Of a stretch of DNA of 64,000 nucleotides, positions 35,591-46,960 are shown piece by piece. Location: positions 11,711,262-11,775,261 of the forward strand of contig NW_004955446.1 of assembly GCF_000276665.1 (NCBI RefSeq), read 5' to 3'. The notes under the pieces are model-generated. The model had not been told where the DNA came from, searched no databases, and worked only from the letters and a program-made list of their open reading frames with translations. The translations under genes and the position numbers were made by a program. Origin of the DNA: Chinchilla lanigera (lineage: Eukaryota > Chordata > Mammalia > Rodentia > Chinchillidae). Numbering within the stretch: the stretch's first letter is position 1; each line of letters starts with the position of its first letter.

Positions 35591-36952
35591 AACTCTATGA
35601 TTCTAAGTAATATTGTGGAATTTGGGGCTTTTGTATATAAGACCAATAAGTCAAGTAAATTTCTTAATGCATAAAATTCATTTAAGTGTGTCCCCTTGTC
35701 GAAAAATACCTCTGCTAACAGCTCTACCATGTTTCCTTACACCCTGTCCTGTTCATTCCTTCAGATACTAGTGAGGAGAGGATATTCCAGAAACAGAGAG
35801 AGGGCAAACATGTTAAAATTGTGTCATTGTCCATAGCCAAGATCCAGTCTCACAACAACTCTAAAAGAAGGGCCAAAGACTCCCTTAATCTGAGAAAAGA
35901 GAAGCGATCAGAAAAGCACTACTACATAAAGTCCTACCAGGGAAGACAGCCAGAGCTCTCTACTCTGGAGCTCTCCAAAGGCCCCAGGTTCTAGGGAAGG
36001 AGGTCCAGAAATAGAAACAAGAAGGCCAAAAATTAATTCTCTCCTTTCAAGTTTACATTCTTTTCCATTAGTCCTATGATCAAGTCCGTGTAAGTGCTCT
36101 TAGCTCTGAATCAGTCTGAAAAAGCAGGGCAAAGTAGGAAGGTAAAGTACAAGTGGTGGGTGTAACTTCTTCTTCTTGCTTGTGTTCAGAAGTAATCTAA
36201 GTAGGCAGTGGGATGCCTCTTCTCCTTTCCCATACCCAACATCATACACAATACCCTTCCTCCAAGACCATCCACACCTCAGCTTTACATGCAACCCTGT
36301 CTGCGTTGCCACCCTTTTGCAACTCAACATGAAACCTAGTGAGGAAGAGGTAAAAATGGCTAAGTACAGAAGACCAATACCTAAAATTCTGCAATATAAA
36401 AACTAATCTTTCTGAAGAGACTTCCACTCCAGGGAGTGAAAATAAAGGAGAAAATACACTCCAGGATATTAGGCCAGAGTCCTCAGGTGCTAGTAATAAG
36501 AAATCCAAACTATGTCTTCTTCAGATTCTAAGATTCAGTTCTATAGGAAATGTGCAGGGTTTGGGATGGTGCCTGCTTTGAAGAAGTGTTCCTATACCCC
36601 AATGATGGAAAAATCTAGAGAGAAAGACCTCAACTCTGAGCTCCAACTTCCAGCTGCCATCTTCCTTTGGCTTATTCTCTCATTTCCAAAGCAGCTAGGA
36701 ACATACAGTATAAATCCCAGAAGAAAATGTTTGTGTATAAGGATCCTCTACTTTGACAAGTGGATAAAAGTTTAGGTAATATGGATAAAACAAAAACAGA
36801 AAATGTAAGAACATAGAAGTGTCTAGGGAGGCACAGCCTGGGGGAAGAATTGAATGGACCCTGGATGTCCACAGGGACCCAAGGAATACTCTTTCTCCCT
36901 TGCCTCTGTTTCTCTCCATGCTTCTGCTTCAGTCTTTAAAACTCAAGTCTAG
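35591..36952. other. No recognised feature (1.4 kb)
   Basis: Several opposite-strand frames of 60-90 codons overlap (36100-36919), none with recognisable content. Confidence 0.45.
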
Positions 36953-37146
36953 AACCAGGTGTAGTGGAAGGTGCCTGTAATCCCAGCACTCTGGGAGACT
37001 GGGGCATGGGGACTGCAAATTCAAACCCAGCTTGGATAATGCAACAATTTAACAAGACCCTGTCTCAAAACATTAAAGGGGGTGGGAGTGGGGGTGGGAC
37101 ACGCATAGCTCAATGTGAAGGTCCTGGGTTGAATCTCCAGTACTGA
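36953..37146 (+). mobile_element. Composite B1-ID SINE (B1-dID type)
   Basis: B1-like left part ('aaccaggtgtagtggaagg', 'cttggataatgcaacaattt'), a G-rich linker near 37078-37098, then an ID-like part ('acgcatagctcaatg', 'gggttgaatctccagtac'). Confidence 0.65.
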
Positions 37147-37438
37147 AAAAAATAATAATTAAGTTCAAAGCTAAGGTCTTGGATGTCATTGTGCTCTTTT
37201 GACTCTACCATCATGTTTCATTTGGACATATAGCTAGTTTTTCTCACCTGTGGAGGCTTGACCATGCTGCTACATAAAGTTTACACATATAAGGTCTTCC
37301 CTGACATATCTGTGCTAGTGAATTAGCTTTGAGCTATTCAAATGTTGTAATAAGTAGTGTGTCTCTTCTTGTAAAAAAGTAAAAACCCCAGAGGGATGTG
37401 AATTGATAGTCATGCAATCCTGAGCATACAAAATGATT
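37147..37438. other. No recognised feature
   Basis: Unassigned. Confidence 0.5.
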
Positions 37439-37596
37439 GTTTGTTTGTTTGTTTGTTTGGGACAGTCTCACTATTCAGTCCAGGTTGGTTTTGAACTCCC
37501 TAGGTAACCTAGGCTGGCCTCAAACTCTCTGCAATCCTCCTGTCTTAGCCTCTGAATGCTGGGATTACAGGTGTGTACCACCACACCCCCAGCTCC
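37439..37596 (-). mobile_element. B1-like SINE, long form, with TSD
   Basis: Antisense with a (GTTT)n tail, 'gacagtctcactattcagtc', two central blocks and 'gctgggattacaggtgtg'. caaaatgatt at 37429-37438 and 37597-37606. Confidence 0.9.
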
Positions 37597-37658
37597 CAAA
37601 ATGATTCTGATAACTGTCTCAATAGGCTCTAGGGCTGGCCTTCCTTGATAACTTTCTG

Positions 37659-37879
37659 ATGACTCTAGAACTTTCTTTAAAAATGAGTTATATTTGTCTC
37701 TTCATCATATTCATATTAATAAGATTAATATGGAAGCATAGATGGGATAAAACATCATGTTCAACAACTGATTTTTAGGATTAACCTCAAATTAAAACTC
37801 AAAAAAAGCAGCAGTTCTTATGTGATAACTCTGGTAATCCTAACCAACTCCAGAGTAGATCATTTTGGTTATTTTCATA
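37659..37879 (+). repeat. Diverged direct repeat, copy A
   Basis: Shares blocks with copy B at 39824-40047 in the same order and strand: 'ctagaactttctttaaaaat', 'tgtgataactctggtaatcc' and 'ttattttcata'. It does not resemble any repeat I know. It may be an unlisted interspersed repeat or an old local duplication. Confidence 0.75.
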
Positions 37880-37978
37880 AAAGTAGATATACATTTTACT
37901 AAATTTTCATATAAGTAGATATACATTACAAAATGTATTTGGAAATACATTTTTCCAAAGTGAGCCAAAAACATATTT

Positions 37979-38070
37979 TTTTTTTTTTTTTTTTCCGGTA
38001 CCGGGGATCGAACTCATGACCTTGCACTTGCCAGGCAGGCGCTGTGCTGCGGAGCTAAATCTCCAGCCCC
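37979..38070 (-). mobile_element. ID-like SINE with perfect 18-bp TSD
   Basis: Antisense: T run, 'ccggtaccggggatcgaact' (B box), 'cttgccaggcaggcgctgtg', 'gagctaaatctccagcccc' (A box and start). Identical tgagccaaaaacatattt at 37961-37978 and 38071-38088. Very little decay, so among the youngest here. Confidence 0.97.
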
Positions 38071-38088
38071 TGAGCCAAAAACATATTT

Positions 38089-38499
38089 GATGAAAGACTT
38101 TTTATAGAATCCTGGCTGCCTTCCTTTGTGAAAACTCACTGCCTGTAGATGTGTATGTGTGTAATAACAACACTCCAGCCAGGAGGAACTGGGCTCAGGT
38201 CCTTGTGACCCCTCACAGCTCTGATTAGACCAAAGCAAAGATGATGACCTCAGAATTCTGGCATCCAAGCCCAGAGCAACTTCCACAGGCCATTAAACTA
38301 CAGGCTTACCTGCTAGCTACCAAAACATTTTTTAAATTCCCCAAATTTTCTAAGAAATCTTCAGTTTGCTACAGATTCACCAGGAGATTAGATAAAGACA
38401 GGGACATCTTTTAAAGTGAAGTGTACCCAGCCACAGCCTTTAAGATCAGAGCTTCCAAACACCCAAAATTGCCTGGGAGCGTTTTATTTGTTTTACTCT
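38089..38499. other. No recognised feature
   Basis: Unassigned. Confidence 0.5.
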
Positions 38500-38745
38500 T
38501 TTTTTCTTTTTAACTGAGATAAAATAGGTATGATTTAAGGTAACCCTTAAGAAAGTACACAGTGAGCCAGAGATATAGCTCAGCGGCACGTTGTTTGCCT
38601 GGCAAGTGAGAGGTCCTGAGTTTCATTCCCAGTACCAACAACAAAAAAAAAAGTGCACAATTCAGGGGCATTAGTACATTCATAATGTTTCACAATCATT
38701 ACCTCTACTCCCAGGACACTTCACCACTCAAAAGGTCAATTCTTA
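38500..38745 (-). mobile_element. Old L1 3' UTR fragment
   Basis: Antisense L1M 3' wording: 'aactgagataaaataggtat', 'gcacaattcaggggcattag', 'tttcacaatcattacctcta'. Interrupted by an ID element. Confidence 0.65.
38564..38652 (+). mobile_element. ID-like SINE in L1
   Basis: 'gagccagagatatagctcag' A box and 'gagtttcattcccagtacc' B box. aaagt(a/g)caca borders suggest a TSD. Confidence 0.9.
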
Positions 38746-38789
38746 TTCACTAAGGAGTCACACTTGGCATGCACTATAAAGCATGTATA

Positions 38790-39525
38790 ATCAAAGGTCC
38801 CTTAACCAAGAATTGTAATTCTGTGGAAGTGAGAACGTTTTTCAAAATTCTCAGGTATCTCACTCCTAGATATTTACCCGAGTGAAATGAAAACATGTTC
38901 ACACAATGAACTATACATGAATGATTATAATAACTTTATTCTTATCCACCCAAACCTGGGAATAACCCAAGTATCTCTAGTTTGAGTAATACATAAGCAA
39001 ACATGCAAGAGCTGTATAATGGAATAGTACTCAGAACTAGCAAGGAACAAACACTCAATGGTGGCACATGCCTGTAATCCCAGCACTCGGGAGGCTGACG
39101 CAGGACAATCACTGTGAGTTCGAGACCAGCCTGGGCTACAAAGCGAGCTCAAGGCCAGCCTGAACTGCATAGCGACAGCCTGTCTCAGAAAGACCACAGC
39201 AACAACAACAACAACAAAGGTGAGTCTCCAGTGTATCGTACAAAGGCGAAGAATCCGCTTTTCATACTGTTTCCATTCATAAAATATTTGGAAAATGCAA
39301 AACTAGAGTGCCATGGAGAATAGATTAGTGGCTTCCAGGATTGAGGGTAGAGGGTGGATTTTGAGTACAAAAGGATAAACAGCACAAGGGAATTTTGGGA
39401 ACAATGGGAACTGTTCTACATTTTGGTTGTAGTGGTGGTAATATGCATTTGTTAAGACTCATAGAATTTGACCACAGAGACAGTAAACTTTACTAATTTA
39501 AATATTACTTAAGTGTTATAATTTA
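38790..39525 (+). mobile_element. Old L1 3' end
   Basis: Sense: 'caggtatctcactcctagat', 'atttacccgagtgaaatgaa', 'aacccaagtatctctagttt', 'aatggaatagtactcag', then after a SINE 'attagtggcttccaggattg' and a terminal A-rich run near 39525. Opposite strand to the fragment just before it. Confidence 0.7.
39055..39222 (+). mobile_element. B1-like SINE, long form
   Basis: 'atggtggcacatgcctgtaa', central pair 'gagaccagcctgggctac' and 'aaggccagcctgaactgc', (CAA)n tail. The usual first ~9 bases are missing. Inserted in the L1. Confidence 0.92.
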
Positions 39526-39823
39526 AAAAAAAATTTAAACATGTATTTCTGGATAGGCAACTTATTCACAGAACCAGTATATAGATCACAATGGACAATC
39601 CAGTTATTCTATTACTCAGTCAAGTTACACTTTGAACACTTGGAACCTGTCCACTTGCCTCACTATTTCTCTGGTTATTCTCACAGCATTTGGATATTCC
39701 CCAGAAACTAGATGTACAAAATTAAATTATCGTGCTGTAGTGTGATGTGTACTTGAATACCGTATTACAGATCACAGGCCCTGCACTGCATGATGATTTT
39801 GTTTTAGTGTTCCACCAAGTGCA
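39526..39823. other. No recognised feature
   Basis: Unassigned. Confidence 0.5.
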
Positions 39824-40047
39824 GTGACTCCAGAACTTTCTTCAAAAATGAGGCATACCTTATTTCTTCACCAGACTAATCTGAATCAGTTTAATATTAC
39901 ACTCATTTTCTTGATGGGGATAGATGGATGAAGACAACTGACTTTGAAGATTAACTCCAAATCAAAACAAAAAAACCCAGCAGTTTTATATGATAAATCT
40001 GATGAGCATAACCAATTTCAACATAGTTCATTTGCGTTATTTTCATA
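39824..40047 (+). repeat. Diverged direct repeat, copy B
   Basis: Counterpart of 37659-37879: 'ccagaactttcttcaaaaat', 'tatgataaatctgatgagca', 'ttattttcata'. About 2.2 kb downstream of copy A with small indels. Flanks beyond these limits do not match. Confidence 0.75.
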
Positions 40048-40290
40048 GAATCTGGTACCAGAAAAGAAAACAAGAGGTATCTTTGACTAGGGTCCCAAGT
40101 GAGTTCAAAGCACACTAGGCAAGAGACTGTGGTAGAATACTGAACCCTTTTATTTGTAGAAACTTACAACTATGGAAAAAATGTGAAAATAATGTGTAGA
40201 TTTTATGTATATAATCAGCCTCATTAATTATGAATCTAACCTTGTGCCCAATCTCACTTTAAAAAAAACAAGCTGTGTCCTGCCTTGGCT

Positions 40291-40340
40291 GATCATCAAG
40301 TTTCAAAACAACACAGATCATCCAGTTTCGAAACAAGGAG
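40291..40340. repeat. 25-bp tandem duplication
   Basis: gatcatcaagtttcaaaaca at 40291 recurs as gatcatccagtttcgaaaca at 40316, two units, just before a SINE. Confidence 0.9.
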
Positions 40341-40344
40341 TCTT

Positions 40345-40500
40345 GAGCCAGGCATAGTGATTCATGCCTGTAATCACGGCACTCGGGAGGCTGAGGCAGG
40401 AAGATCGTTTCAAGTTCAAGGATCATTTCGAGTTCTCTACAAAGTGAGTTCAACACTAGCCTGAACTGCATAGTGAGATCCTTTCTCAAAAAGTCCAAAA
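40345..40500 (+). mobile_element. B1-like SINE, long form, rearranged centre
   Basis: 'gagccaggcatagtgattca', then a locally duplicated 'gatcgtttcaagttcaag' and 'gatcatttcgagttctc', then 'cactagcctgaactgcat'. The extra block is specific to this copy. Confidence 0.88.
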
Positions 40501-41339
40501 AATGGGGGGAGGGTCTAAAACATCTCTGCATGCATGCAGTGAGGGAAATCCTATTTGACACACTAATGTGTGTTATCTAATTTGCAATTCTCTTTGCTTG
40601 ATGGAGTTTCAAAATGATTTTTCTTAATACTACTGCTTTGCTTCCTCAGCACTTTGCAAACAATAGCTGCAGCTCTTTCTCTGAGACTTTCTGTTCACAT
40701 TGGTTCTTTTTTTAGAGCTGCTTGTGCCTTAAAGGAAGTGGAGCTACGAGTATTTCCTTTCCATTTGAAGCTGGCACTTGTTGGTGGGGGTGGCGGAGAC
40801 TAGCTGAGGGCTTGTAGCATATTCTCAACAGCTTGAAGTAGCAGGGTCTTCCTACAAGCCTCTCTTGAAGTCTTTGTGTTGTGAATTATTTATAAATATT
40901 ATCAAAACCTTCAGGAAGCAAGTGGGCAAGTTCTACCAATGCCAGATGGCTCAGCAGACTTCCGATGTTGCTGCTGTCTTTCATATCCCTGCTTCTGTTG
41001 CCCCACACCCCCAAATACATCCAACAGCTAAGTGCATTAAGAAGCTCGTCATTTCACAGGTTCCTAGGAACAGCTCCTCTCCACAGAGAAGTGCACAAGG
41101 GAAAAAAGTAATGGGACACTTCCTCAAGCTTGGAATAGAAACAGTGGTCCTCCAACTTTCCTACTCAAATGCCTCTAGGGGAGAAGGAATATATGTACTA
41201 CCCCATGGGCCCAGATCATATCCAGATATTCTACTTAATAATACAAATCTATGGTTTAAAACAAAACGTTGTTTTGATGTTGGGGGATTTGCACAAATAT
41301 AACAATAGTAAAGAATGACTCATTAGGAATATTGATGTT
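40501..41339. other. No recognised gene
   Basis: Contains a 145-codon plus-strand frame (40865-41302) without a recognisable domain. The surrounding DNA shows no repeat landmarks. Confidence 0.4.
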
Positions 41340-41600
41340 TGTTGTGTGAATCAGAATTCTTTGAGTGGTAAGTTAACGGCAATATTGTGAACTGGCTTAG
41401 ACAGAGAAAGATACCTACTGGCTCATACGACCAAGAAAGGACCAGGGCAAGTTGATTTAAGGGCCTGAAACCACCAACACACTTGTCCTCTCTGGCTTTT
41501 GCTCCTCTTCCTGGATGGAGGTTCGGAGACCCGTATTTCAGTTTCACCATGAAAAAGGAAAGAACGAATGTAACAAACACGAACCTGCACACTTTATGAT
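41340..41600. repeat. Unassigned ancient interspersed-repeat-like DNA
   Basis: 'gtgaatcagaattctttgag' and 'aactggcttagacagagaaa' followed by 'tactggctcatacgacc' recall a mammalian repeat with 'aactggcttaagc' and 'ttattggctca'. Family not identified. Confidence 0.3.
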
Positions 41601-42139
41601 CTAATGAGAAGATTAAGGCTGCATGTTAGATTAGGGGAGTGAAAGAGGAAAATTTCCCAAAACAAAGATAAAAGCACAGACGGGCCCCTTGGGGACTGTT
41701 TTATGCTGAGAGATTATTTTTATCTTGAGACTTCAAGTATTTCCAGCCATAAGGCCTCAGAGTTCCAAAGCTACACTTTTGACGATTTCAGAAGCACAGA
41801 TATATGTGTAATATAGGTCTCAGAAAGCCTCAGGTTGATGTTCTGGAAAAATATCCCCTACTGAAAGATTGTCTTTGTTCTCTGATATGACATTGAGGTG
41901 GTCAGTGAAACCCTCAAGATCCTGTGAGTTGCAAGGTAATGAGAGAGAATTTAGAGCATGGTTAGAAGAAATCGACAGGAATGTTGGCATGTAAAAGAGA
42001 AGAAAAGAAAGCAGGAATAAAATGGAGAAAGAAAAGCATAGGCATAAGTTTGATGATCATATTAAAATTCCTAGTAATGAGAAGGCCAAGGAATCTCTGA
42101 AAAGTAGGAGACGTAATGTTAAATTTGAAGTTGTTTGTA
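41601..42139. other. No recognised feature
   Basis: Purine-rich AG patches at 41990-42030. Nothing else. Confidence 0.45.
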
Positions 42140-42440
42140 TGGTTACAGAATAAATTCTATGTCAAAGATAAATTACGAAACTCATTTTTTTCTTTCTGGT
42201 CTCAAAACTAGAATAAATTTCTCAACTTCCATCACAGTTAGATACAGTCATGTTGCTAGGTCTAGCCAATGGGATGTGGGTAGAAGTAAGGTGTGCCACC
42301 TCGAGGCCTGGCCAGTGTCTTCCCCACATTATCTAAACACTCTCTTCCTTCCAGCAGGCCAGTAACAAAGGAGCAAATGGAGGAGTCTAGGACCCTTGGC
42401 CTGTGGATAACTATATGGATCAGGCTTCTCCTAACCCCAA
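42140..42440. repeat. Unassigned ancient repeat-like DNA
   Basis: 'ctagccaatgggatgtgggt', 'agaagtaaggtgtgccacct' recall a common mammalian repeat with 'tggccaatgagatgt'. Family and strand not fixed. Confidence 0.35.
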
Positions 42441-42465
42441 CTGACATGAATCCTTTCTCGATATA

Positions 42466-42680
42466 GTAAGTCCCCAACTTACAAATGAGTTCCATTCCAG
42501 GAAAATGTTCATAAATCAGATTAGTTCGTAAGTGTGACAAAGTGAGTCTTATATAACTTTGATGTAAATACATAATGTAAAACATAAAAAAACCAAATGC
42601 AGTATCTGCTCCTATCTGTGAAAGTTCACAACTTGCATGTTCATTGTTGGAAACTTACTGTACTGTTAAATTATTGCAAT
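42466..42680 (+). mobile_element. Tigger-like DNA transposon fragment
   Basis: 'taagtccccaacttacaaat', 'gagttccattccaggaaaat' and 'attagttcgtaagtgtgac' resemble termini of Tigger-type elements with repeated 'cttacga/gtaagt' blocks. Non-coding relic. Confidence 0.45.
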
Positions 42681-42781
42681 AGGGCTTAGTTGTTACAGCT
42701 GTTATATGCTAATTGATATAAATTTCTTCACCCCATCTGCTCTCAAATCTTCCCTCAAAAAAAGTCTATAACAAATATCCT

Positions 42782-42882
42782 AGGGGCTGGGGATTTAGCT
42801 CAGCGGCAAAGCACCTGCCTGGCAAGCACAAGGTCGTGAGTTCGGTTCCCGGTACCGGAGAAAAACCAAAAAAAAAAACAAC
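42782..42882 (+). mobile_element. ID-like SINE with 11-bp TSD
   Basis: 'ggggctggggatttagctca' A box and 'gagttcggttcccggtacc' B box. aacaaatatcc at 42770-42780 and 42883-42893. Confidence 0.95.
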
Positions 42883-42893
42883 AACAAATATCC

Positions 42894-43494
42894 CATTAGA
42901 GCTCTGTGGCAAACAGAGGTAGAGTTGACATCTGGGTTAACAGAAACCATGGAACAGAAACCACGTTCACAAAAAGCCATGTGTTTCATAATCTAAACCC
43001 CTTTGCAAAAGCAGATGTTCAGGGCCTGAGGTGACTGTGACGATCAGTTCTTAGGGATTTTGCAGAAATAGGGGAATGGGTTTTGACTACTACAGAGCAT
43101 TATATTAGGAAGATTTCAAAGAACTTTATGTAGATCTGAGGGGGCCAGCAATCTCACAAAGACTTCTGAATTGCATTGTTTTTCGTGTGCGTCAGGGTCC
43201 TGAGAGTGACTCACAGTTTTTGACTCACAAGTCAAGGATGGAGATTCAAAAAGTCTTAGGGCCACCAAATCCTGGTACAATATTTAAGCCACTTGGATGC
43301 TTAAATAATTATTTAACTCTGAAAATGACACTAGGAAATCTCTAGGTGACAGTTGAATGAATCTAACAATAGAAAAAGTAGCTGTTTGCTGGTTACCCAA
43401 CCCTGAATAAGATTCCCCTAGGCTTTGTTTCTCATGGGAGGTTGTTGTTTGCCTTCAAGGCATCAGTGAAATTTTATCATAGCATTTATTTTTT
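42894..43494. other. No recognised feature
   Basis: Unassigned. Confidence 0.5.
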
Positions 43495-43600
43495 TAGTCA
43501 TGTTTCCTCCACTAGACTCTAAACTCAGTGAAGACAAGATTAAGTCTGTTTTATCTTCCACCATCTATAGCACAGTGCCTGTTATATACTCCATGGACAG
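43495..43600 (+). mobile_element. L2 3' end fragment
   Basis: 'actagactctaaactcagtg', 'agactaagtctgtttt'-like wording and 'atagcacagtgcctgttata' in L2 3' order. Confidence 0.6.
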
Positions 43601-43618
43601 TTCCCTCCCACTCCACTT

Positions 43619-43760
43619 TGGTTTTTGAGACAAAGTCTCACTCAAGCTCAAGCTGGTCTTGAACTTACTAAGGAGCCCAAATTGGCCTAGAACTACAGAG
43701 ATCCTCCTAATTCAGCCTCCCAAGTTCAGGGATTACAACCATGTGCTACCATCCCCAGCT
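43619..43760 (-). mobile_element. B1-like SINE, long form
   Basis: Antisense: 'ttgagacaaagtctcactca', 'ctggtcttgaacttactaag', 'cctcccaagttcagggatta'. More diverged than other long copies. Confidence 0.8.
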
Positions 43761-43918
43761 CCATGACAGTTATTAAAATGAGTGAAATGATCCTAAATTG
43801 TCCCCCACTGACCTCAGAAAATTCACCTCCAAATACAGTTTTGGCCAATCAAATTTGTTTTACCTGTGTAGTCACTTGAAAGTGCATTATTCTTTATACA
43901 TAGAATATATGACATTTA

Positions 43919-44005
43919 TTGGGTTGCAGATATAACTCAGCGGTGCAGAACCTGCCTGGCAAGTGTGAGGTCCTGAGTTCAATTCCTGGTACAAAAAAAA
44001 AGAAA
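43919..44005 (+). mobile_element. ID-like SINE with 17-bp TSD
   Basis: 'gggttgcagatataactcag' A box and 'gagttcaattcctggtac' B box. Identical agaatatatgacattta at 43902-43918 and 44006-44022. Confidence 0.95.
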
Positions 44006-44022
44006 AGAATATATGACATTTA

Positions 44023-44669
44023 CCATATGTATGTCTCACATACATGATTTTTTTTTTTACAGCAGCAATAGCTATTTTTTTATGTATAGTAGAATTTTTT
44101 ATGGATAACATCTGTTTCTTTCTAGAAAACATCTGAACCCTTTTCAACATGCTGTATCTTAGATTAAGTTGGAATCTAAACATGCTTGTTTCCCTTCAGG
44201 CCAAGCAGTGACACTGTTAAAAAGCTTTTTCTGTCTGGACCTTGGCTGACCTGCCTACCGGAACCTTTCTTATCATAGTTCCAGGAAAGACCACTTTTGT
44301 TTTTTAAGAACAAGATATTGAAAGAGTTTGGTTAGACTCTTTCTGATTTCTTTGTATGACTCTGGCAGCTGCTTCTCAGATTTATTTGACTCACAATTAT
44401 ACTTTTCCCCAACCATTAGAATCCTAGTTCTCCCTCAGTCATTAAAATTCAAAAGTTCAAACCTTCATCTTAGTATCACTTAGTAATTCTTAATAGTTTT
44501 GTCAAGTTTATATTAATATATACTTACCTCATTTCTTTTCTTCCTTGTAAGCTCACTAGATTTGGATTCAGTAAATACCTGCTGATTTTTTCTCCATTTT
44601 GAGAGTGAGTCTTTGGGATCATTATTGTGTCTTAGAAATTTTGATAAAAAGGATAAAGAATAAATTCTA
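44023..44669. other. No recognised feature
   Basis: AT-rich, unassigned. Confidence 0.5.
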
Positions 44670-44800
44670 CACTGACCTCTCCACTTTATGGATGAGACAG
44701 CTAAGACCTAAAGTCTTGCCTGAAATCAGATACTTGTTAGCAGAAAATCCTTTTCCTTCTGATTTTACTTCAGTAATATATGCTTATATTTCCTTACTAC
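44670..44800 (+). mobile_element. Possible MIR fragment
   Basis: 'ccactttatggatgagacag' then 'tgcctgaaatcagatacttg' follows the MIR core order weakly. Confidence 0.4.
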
Positions 44801-44961
44801 AACAGCTTCATTTATAGCAGATTACTCTGAGTTCATCATGAAAATGCAAATTTATTTATAATTTACCATTATTAGCAGATATACCTCACTCTGAAAGTAG
44901 AACTTATTTTAATGGCAAATTTTACTAAATCTTTTGTAATATCTCAAATAAGCCATGTGAA

Positions 44962-45123
44962 TTTTTTTTTTTTTTTTTTTTTTTTTTTTGAGATGGGTCT
45001 CACTCTGTAATTCAGGCTGGCCTTGAACTCACTATAGCCCAGGCTGACCTCACACTCCCAGCGATCCTCTTGCCTCAGCCTTCTAAGTGCTGGGATTACA
45101 GGTATATGCCACCACGCCAGCCT
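44962..45123 (-). mobile_element. B1-like SINE, long form
   Basis: 28-T tail, then antisense 'gagatgggtctcactctgta', central pair and 'gtgctgggattacaggtata'. Minus-strand frame across it is an artefact. Confidence 0.92.
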
Positions 45124-46689
45124 TATATTCCTCAAAGCTGAATGCTTTACAACCAGGACCTTGATGTATCTATATGCCTTCCCAGAAACTAGCAGGATTT
45201 TTTCTCTTAAAATCATTGAAAGAGCAAGTGAATGAATGAATAAGCAAACTTGTTAAACAACTTCTGCTGAAATTATTTACTTCTTGAGAGGTATAGAAAT
45301 GAAAGAGAAAAATTAAAGATGGTTCACATATTCTGTCAGTAGGGTTCTGTAGCTGCCAAATGACATGAATATCAAATGTGTGTGGCACGGTGCTGACATA
45401 GACACTTAGTAAGTGCTTGCCTCTGTGCAGCCTTCATTATATACACATGGTTATTGCAGTGGAATGACAACTAGGAGATCAACATTTCAGGTTTTGTCAA
45501 ATATGGTGGAGAAAAATGAGCTCCTTTGTCCTTTGAGTGATTAACCAGACTGTGAGGTAAAGGTCACTAAGCAGGTGACACTCAATCAAGTGGAAAGAAT
45601 ATCATAGTGCTCAACACAAAAAAGAAGGTGCACTGCTCCATTGTTGGAATGACAGGTATCAAAGTCTGAAGTAACCCTTGACAAAATATTCAGTACCTAG
45701 TTAGCTCTCAATAAGTATTAGCTTGTTAATACCTCTCAATAAGTAGTGGTTTTCTGCAGCCTTACGTGGGGAAGATTATAAAGATACTTCTCAGCACAGA
45801 GAAAATAAAAATGTCATGGTCGATTAGCCATGTCTGCCTTGGGCACAAGATAGGGAAATAGAACTTCATATCCCGTATTTAGAATCAGTTGCCTTAAACT
45901 GAAGCAGACTTGGAATAACTTACTGAGTTAGTGAACTCACATAAGAACTATAACCTCATTTAAACCAATAAAAAGAACTTGCACCTATAGTATTATAGTT
46001 TTGAGCAAATCTGTGGTGGTACAGCTATACAAATGGGAATGTAAAAACTCTGTGAGCATAAAATTTTACAGAGAATTAGCTTTACAAATTGTATATAAAA
46101 ATGTAAATTTTAAAAAATATACACAAAATACTATATTTTTACCTTGTGTCTGGTCATTCCACATAAATATAATTTATTGTGTATCCTATCTTATAACTAA
46201 GAACTAATGATTTACTTTTTATTGGTAAAGCAACATCCATTAGATGTTTTCCAATGTGGATTTTTCAAAGTGATAGTAAATATTAATGAATTAACCAAGT
46301 AAACCAATAGCCAAACCATACTTAATAAACAAGTGTTATAGCTATTAACATTACGAGACATACATGAATGATTACCCTTAAACTTACTATTTAACATTTC
46401 CGGAATTTTAGCCAACTTGCAATGAGCAGTAGCAACTCTGAGCTCATTAGTTTTCTCTTTTGCCTGACATCCCCTCAGTCCACCTTTTTCTCTAGCCACT
46501 GCCGAGTGGTTTCCTGCCTGTGTGAGCTGGTAACACCTTCCTTTACCCACACTCTGTCAAGGAAAGTGCAAAGCCCAAGGTGGAAATGCTGCTGGTGTGT
46601 GCTAGGGACAGAAAAGAAGACAGAGTAATGGAAAGCACAAAGAATGGGAGAAGGGAAATGGTACAAAATGCTACAGAAGGCAGGAAGGG
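45124..46689. other. No recognised feature (1.5 kb)
   Basis: Unassigned AT-rich DNA. No frame with recognisable content. A 'cggcac...gacacttagtaagtgcttg' scrap near 45385-45420 may be an L2 3' end. Confidence 0.4.
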
Positions 46690-46719
46690 ACCGATCACAC
46701 AGGGCCATATTAAGGAGGT

Positions 46720-46751
<32 letters not shown>

Positions 46752-46960
46752 TTATTCTAAGTGCTATGGGAAGCCACTAAAAGGTTTTCTGATAAGGGAA
46801 TGCGTGATGATTTTGGTTTTTAAAATATTACTTTGTGAAAAGAACTGATTGGAGAAGAGCCTTTTGGAATCTGTTGCAAGAGTCATGGTGAGAGTTGTAA
46901 GGGTTCTGGTGGCTCAGAGAAAAGTAGGAGCAGAGAGGATGAAAAGAAGGGGGAATTACA
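46690..46960 (-). mobile_element. L2 LINE fragment
   Basis: Antisense landmarks 'gggccatattaaggaggttt', 'attctaagtgctatgggaag', 'ccactaaaaggttttctgat' and 'tctgttgcaagagtcatggt' follow L2 order. A TTTTG expansion sits inside it. Confidence 0.7.
46719..46756. repeat. (TTTTG)n tract
   Basis: About seven TTTTG units within the L2 fragment. Confidence 0.95.

Noticed and set aside
40865..41302. 145-codon plus-strand open frame
   Set aside because: No recognisable domain or initiation context; a length near 145 codons is expected by chance in 64 kb.
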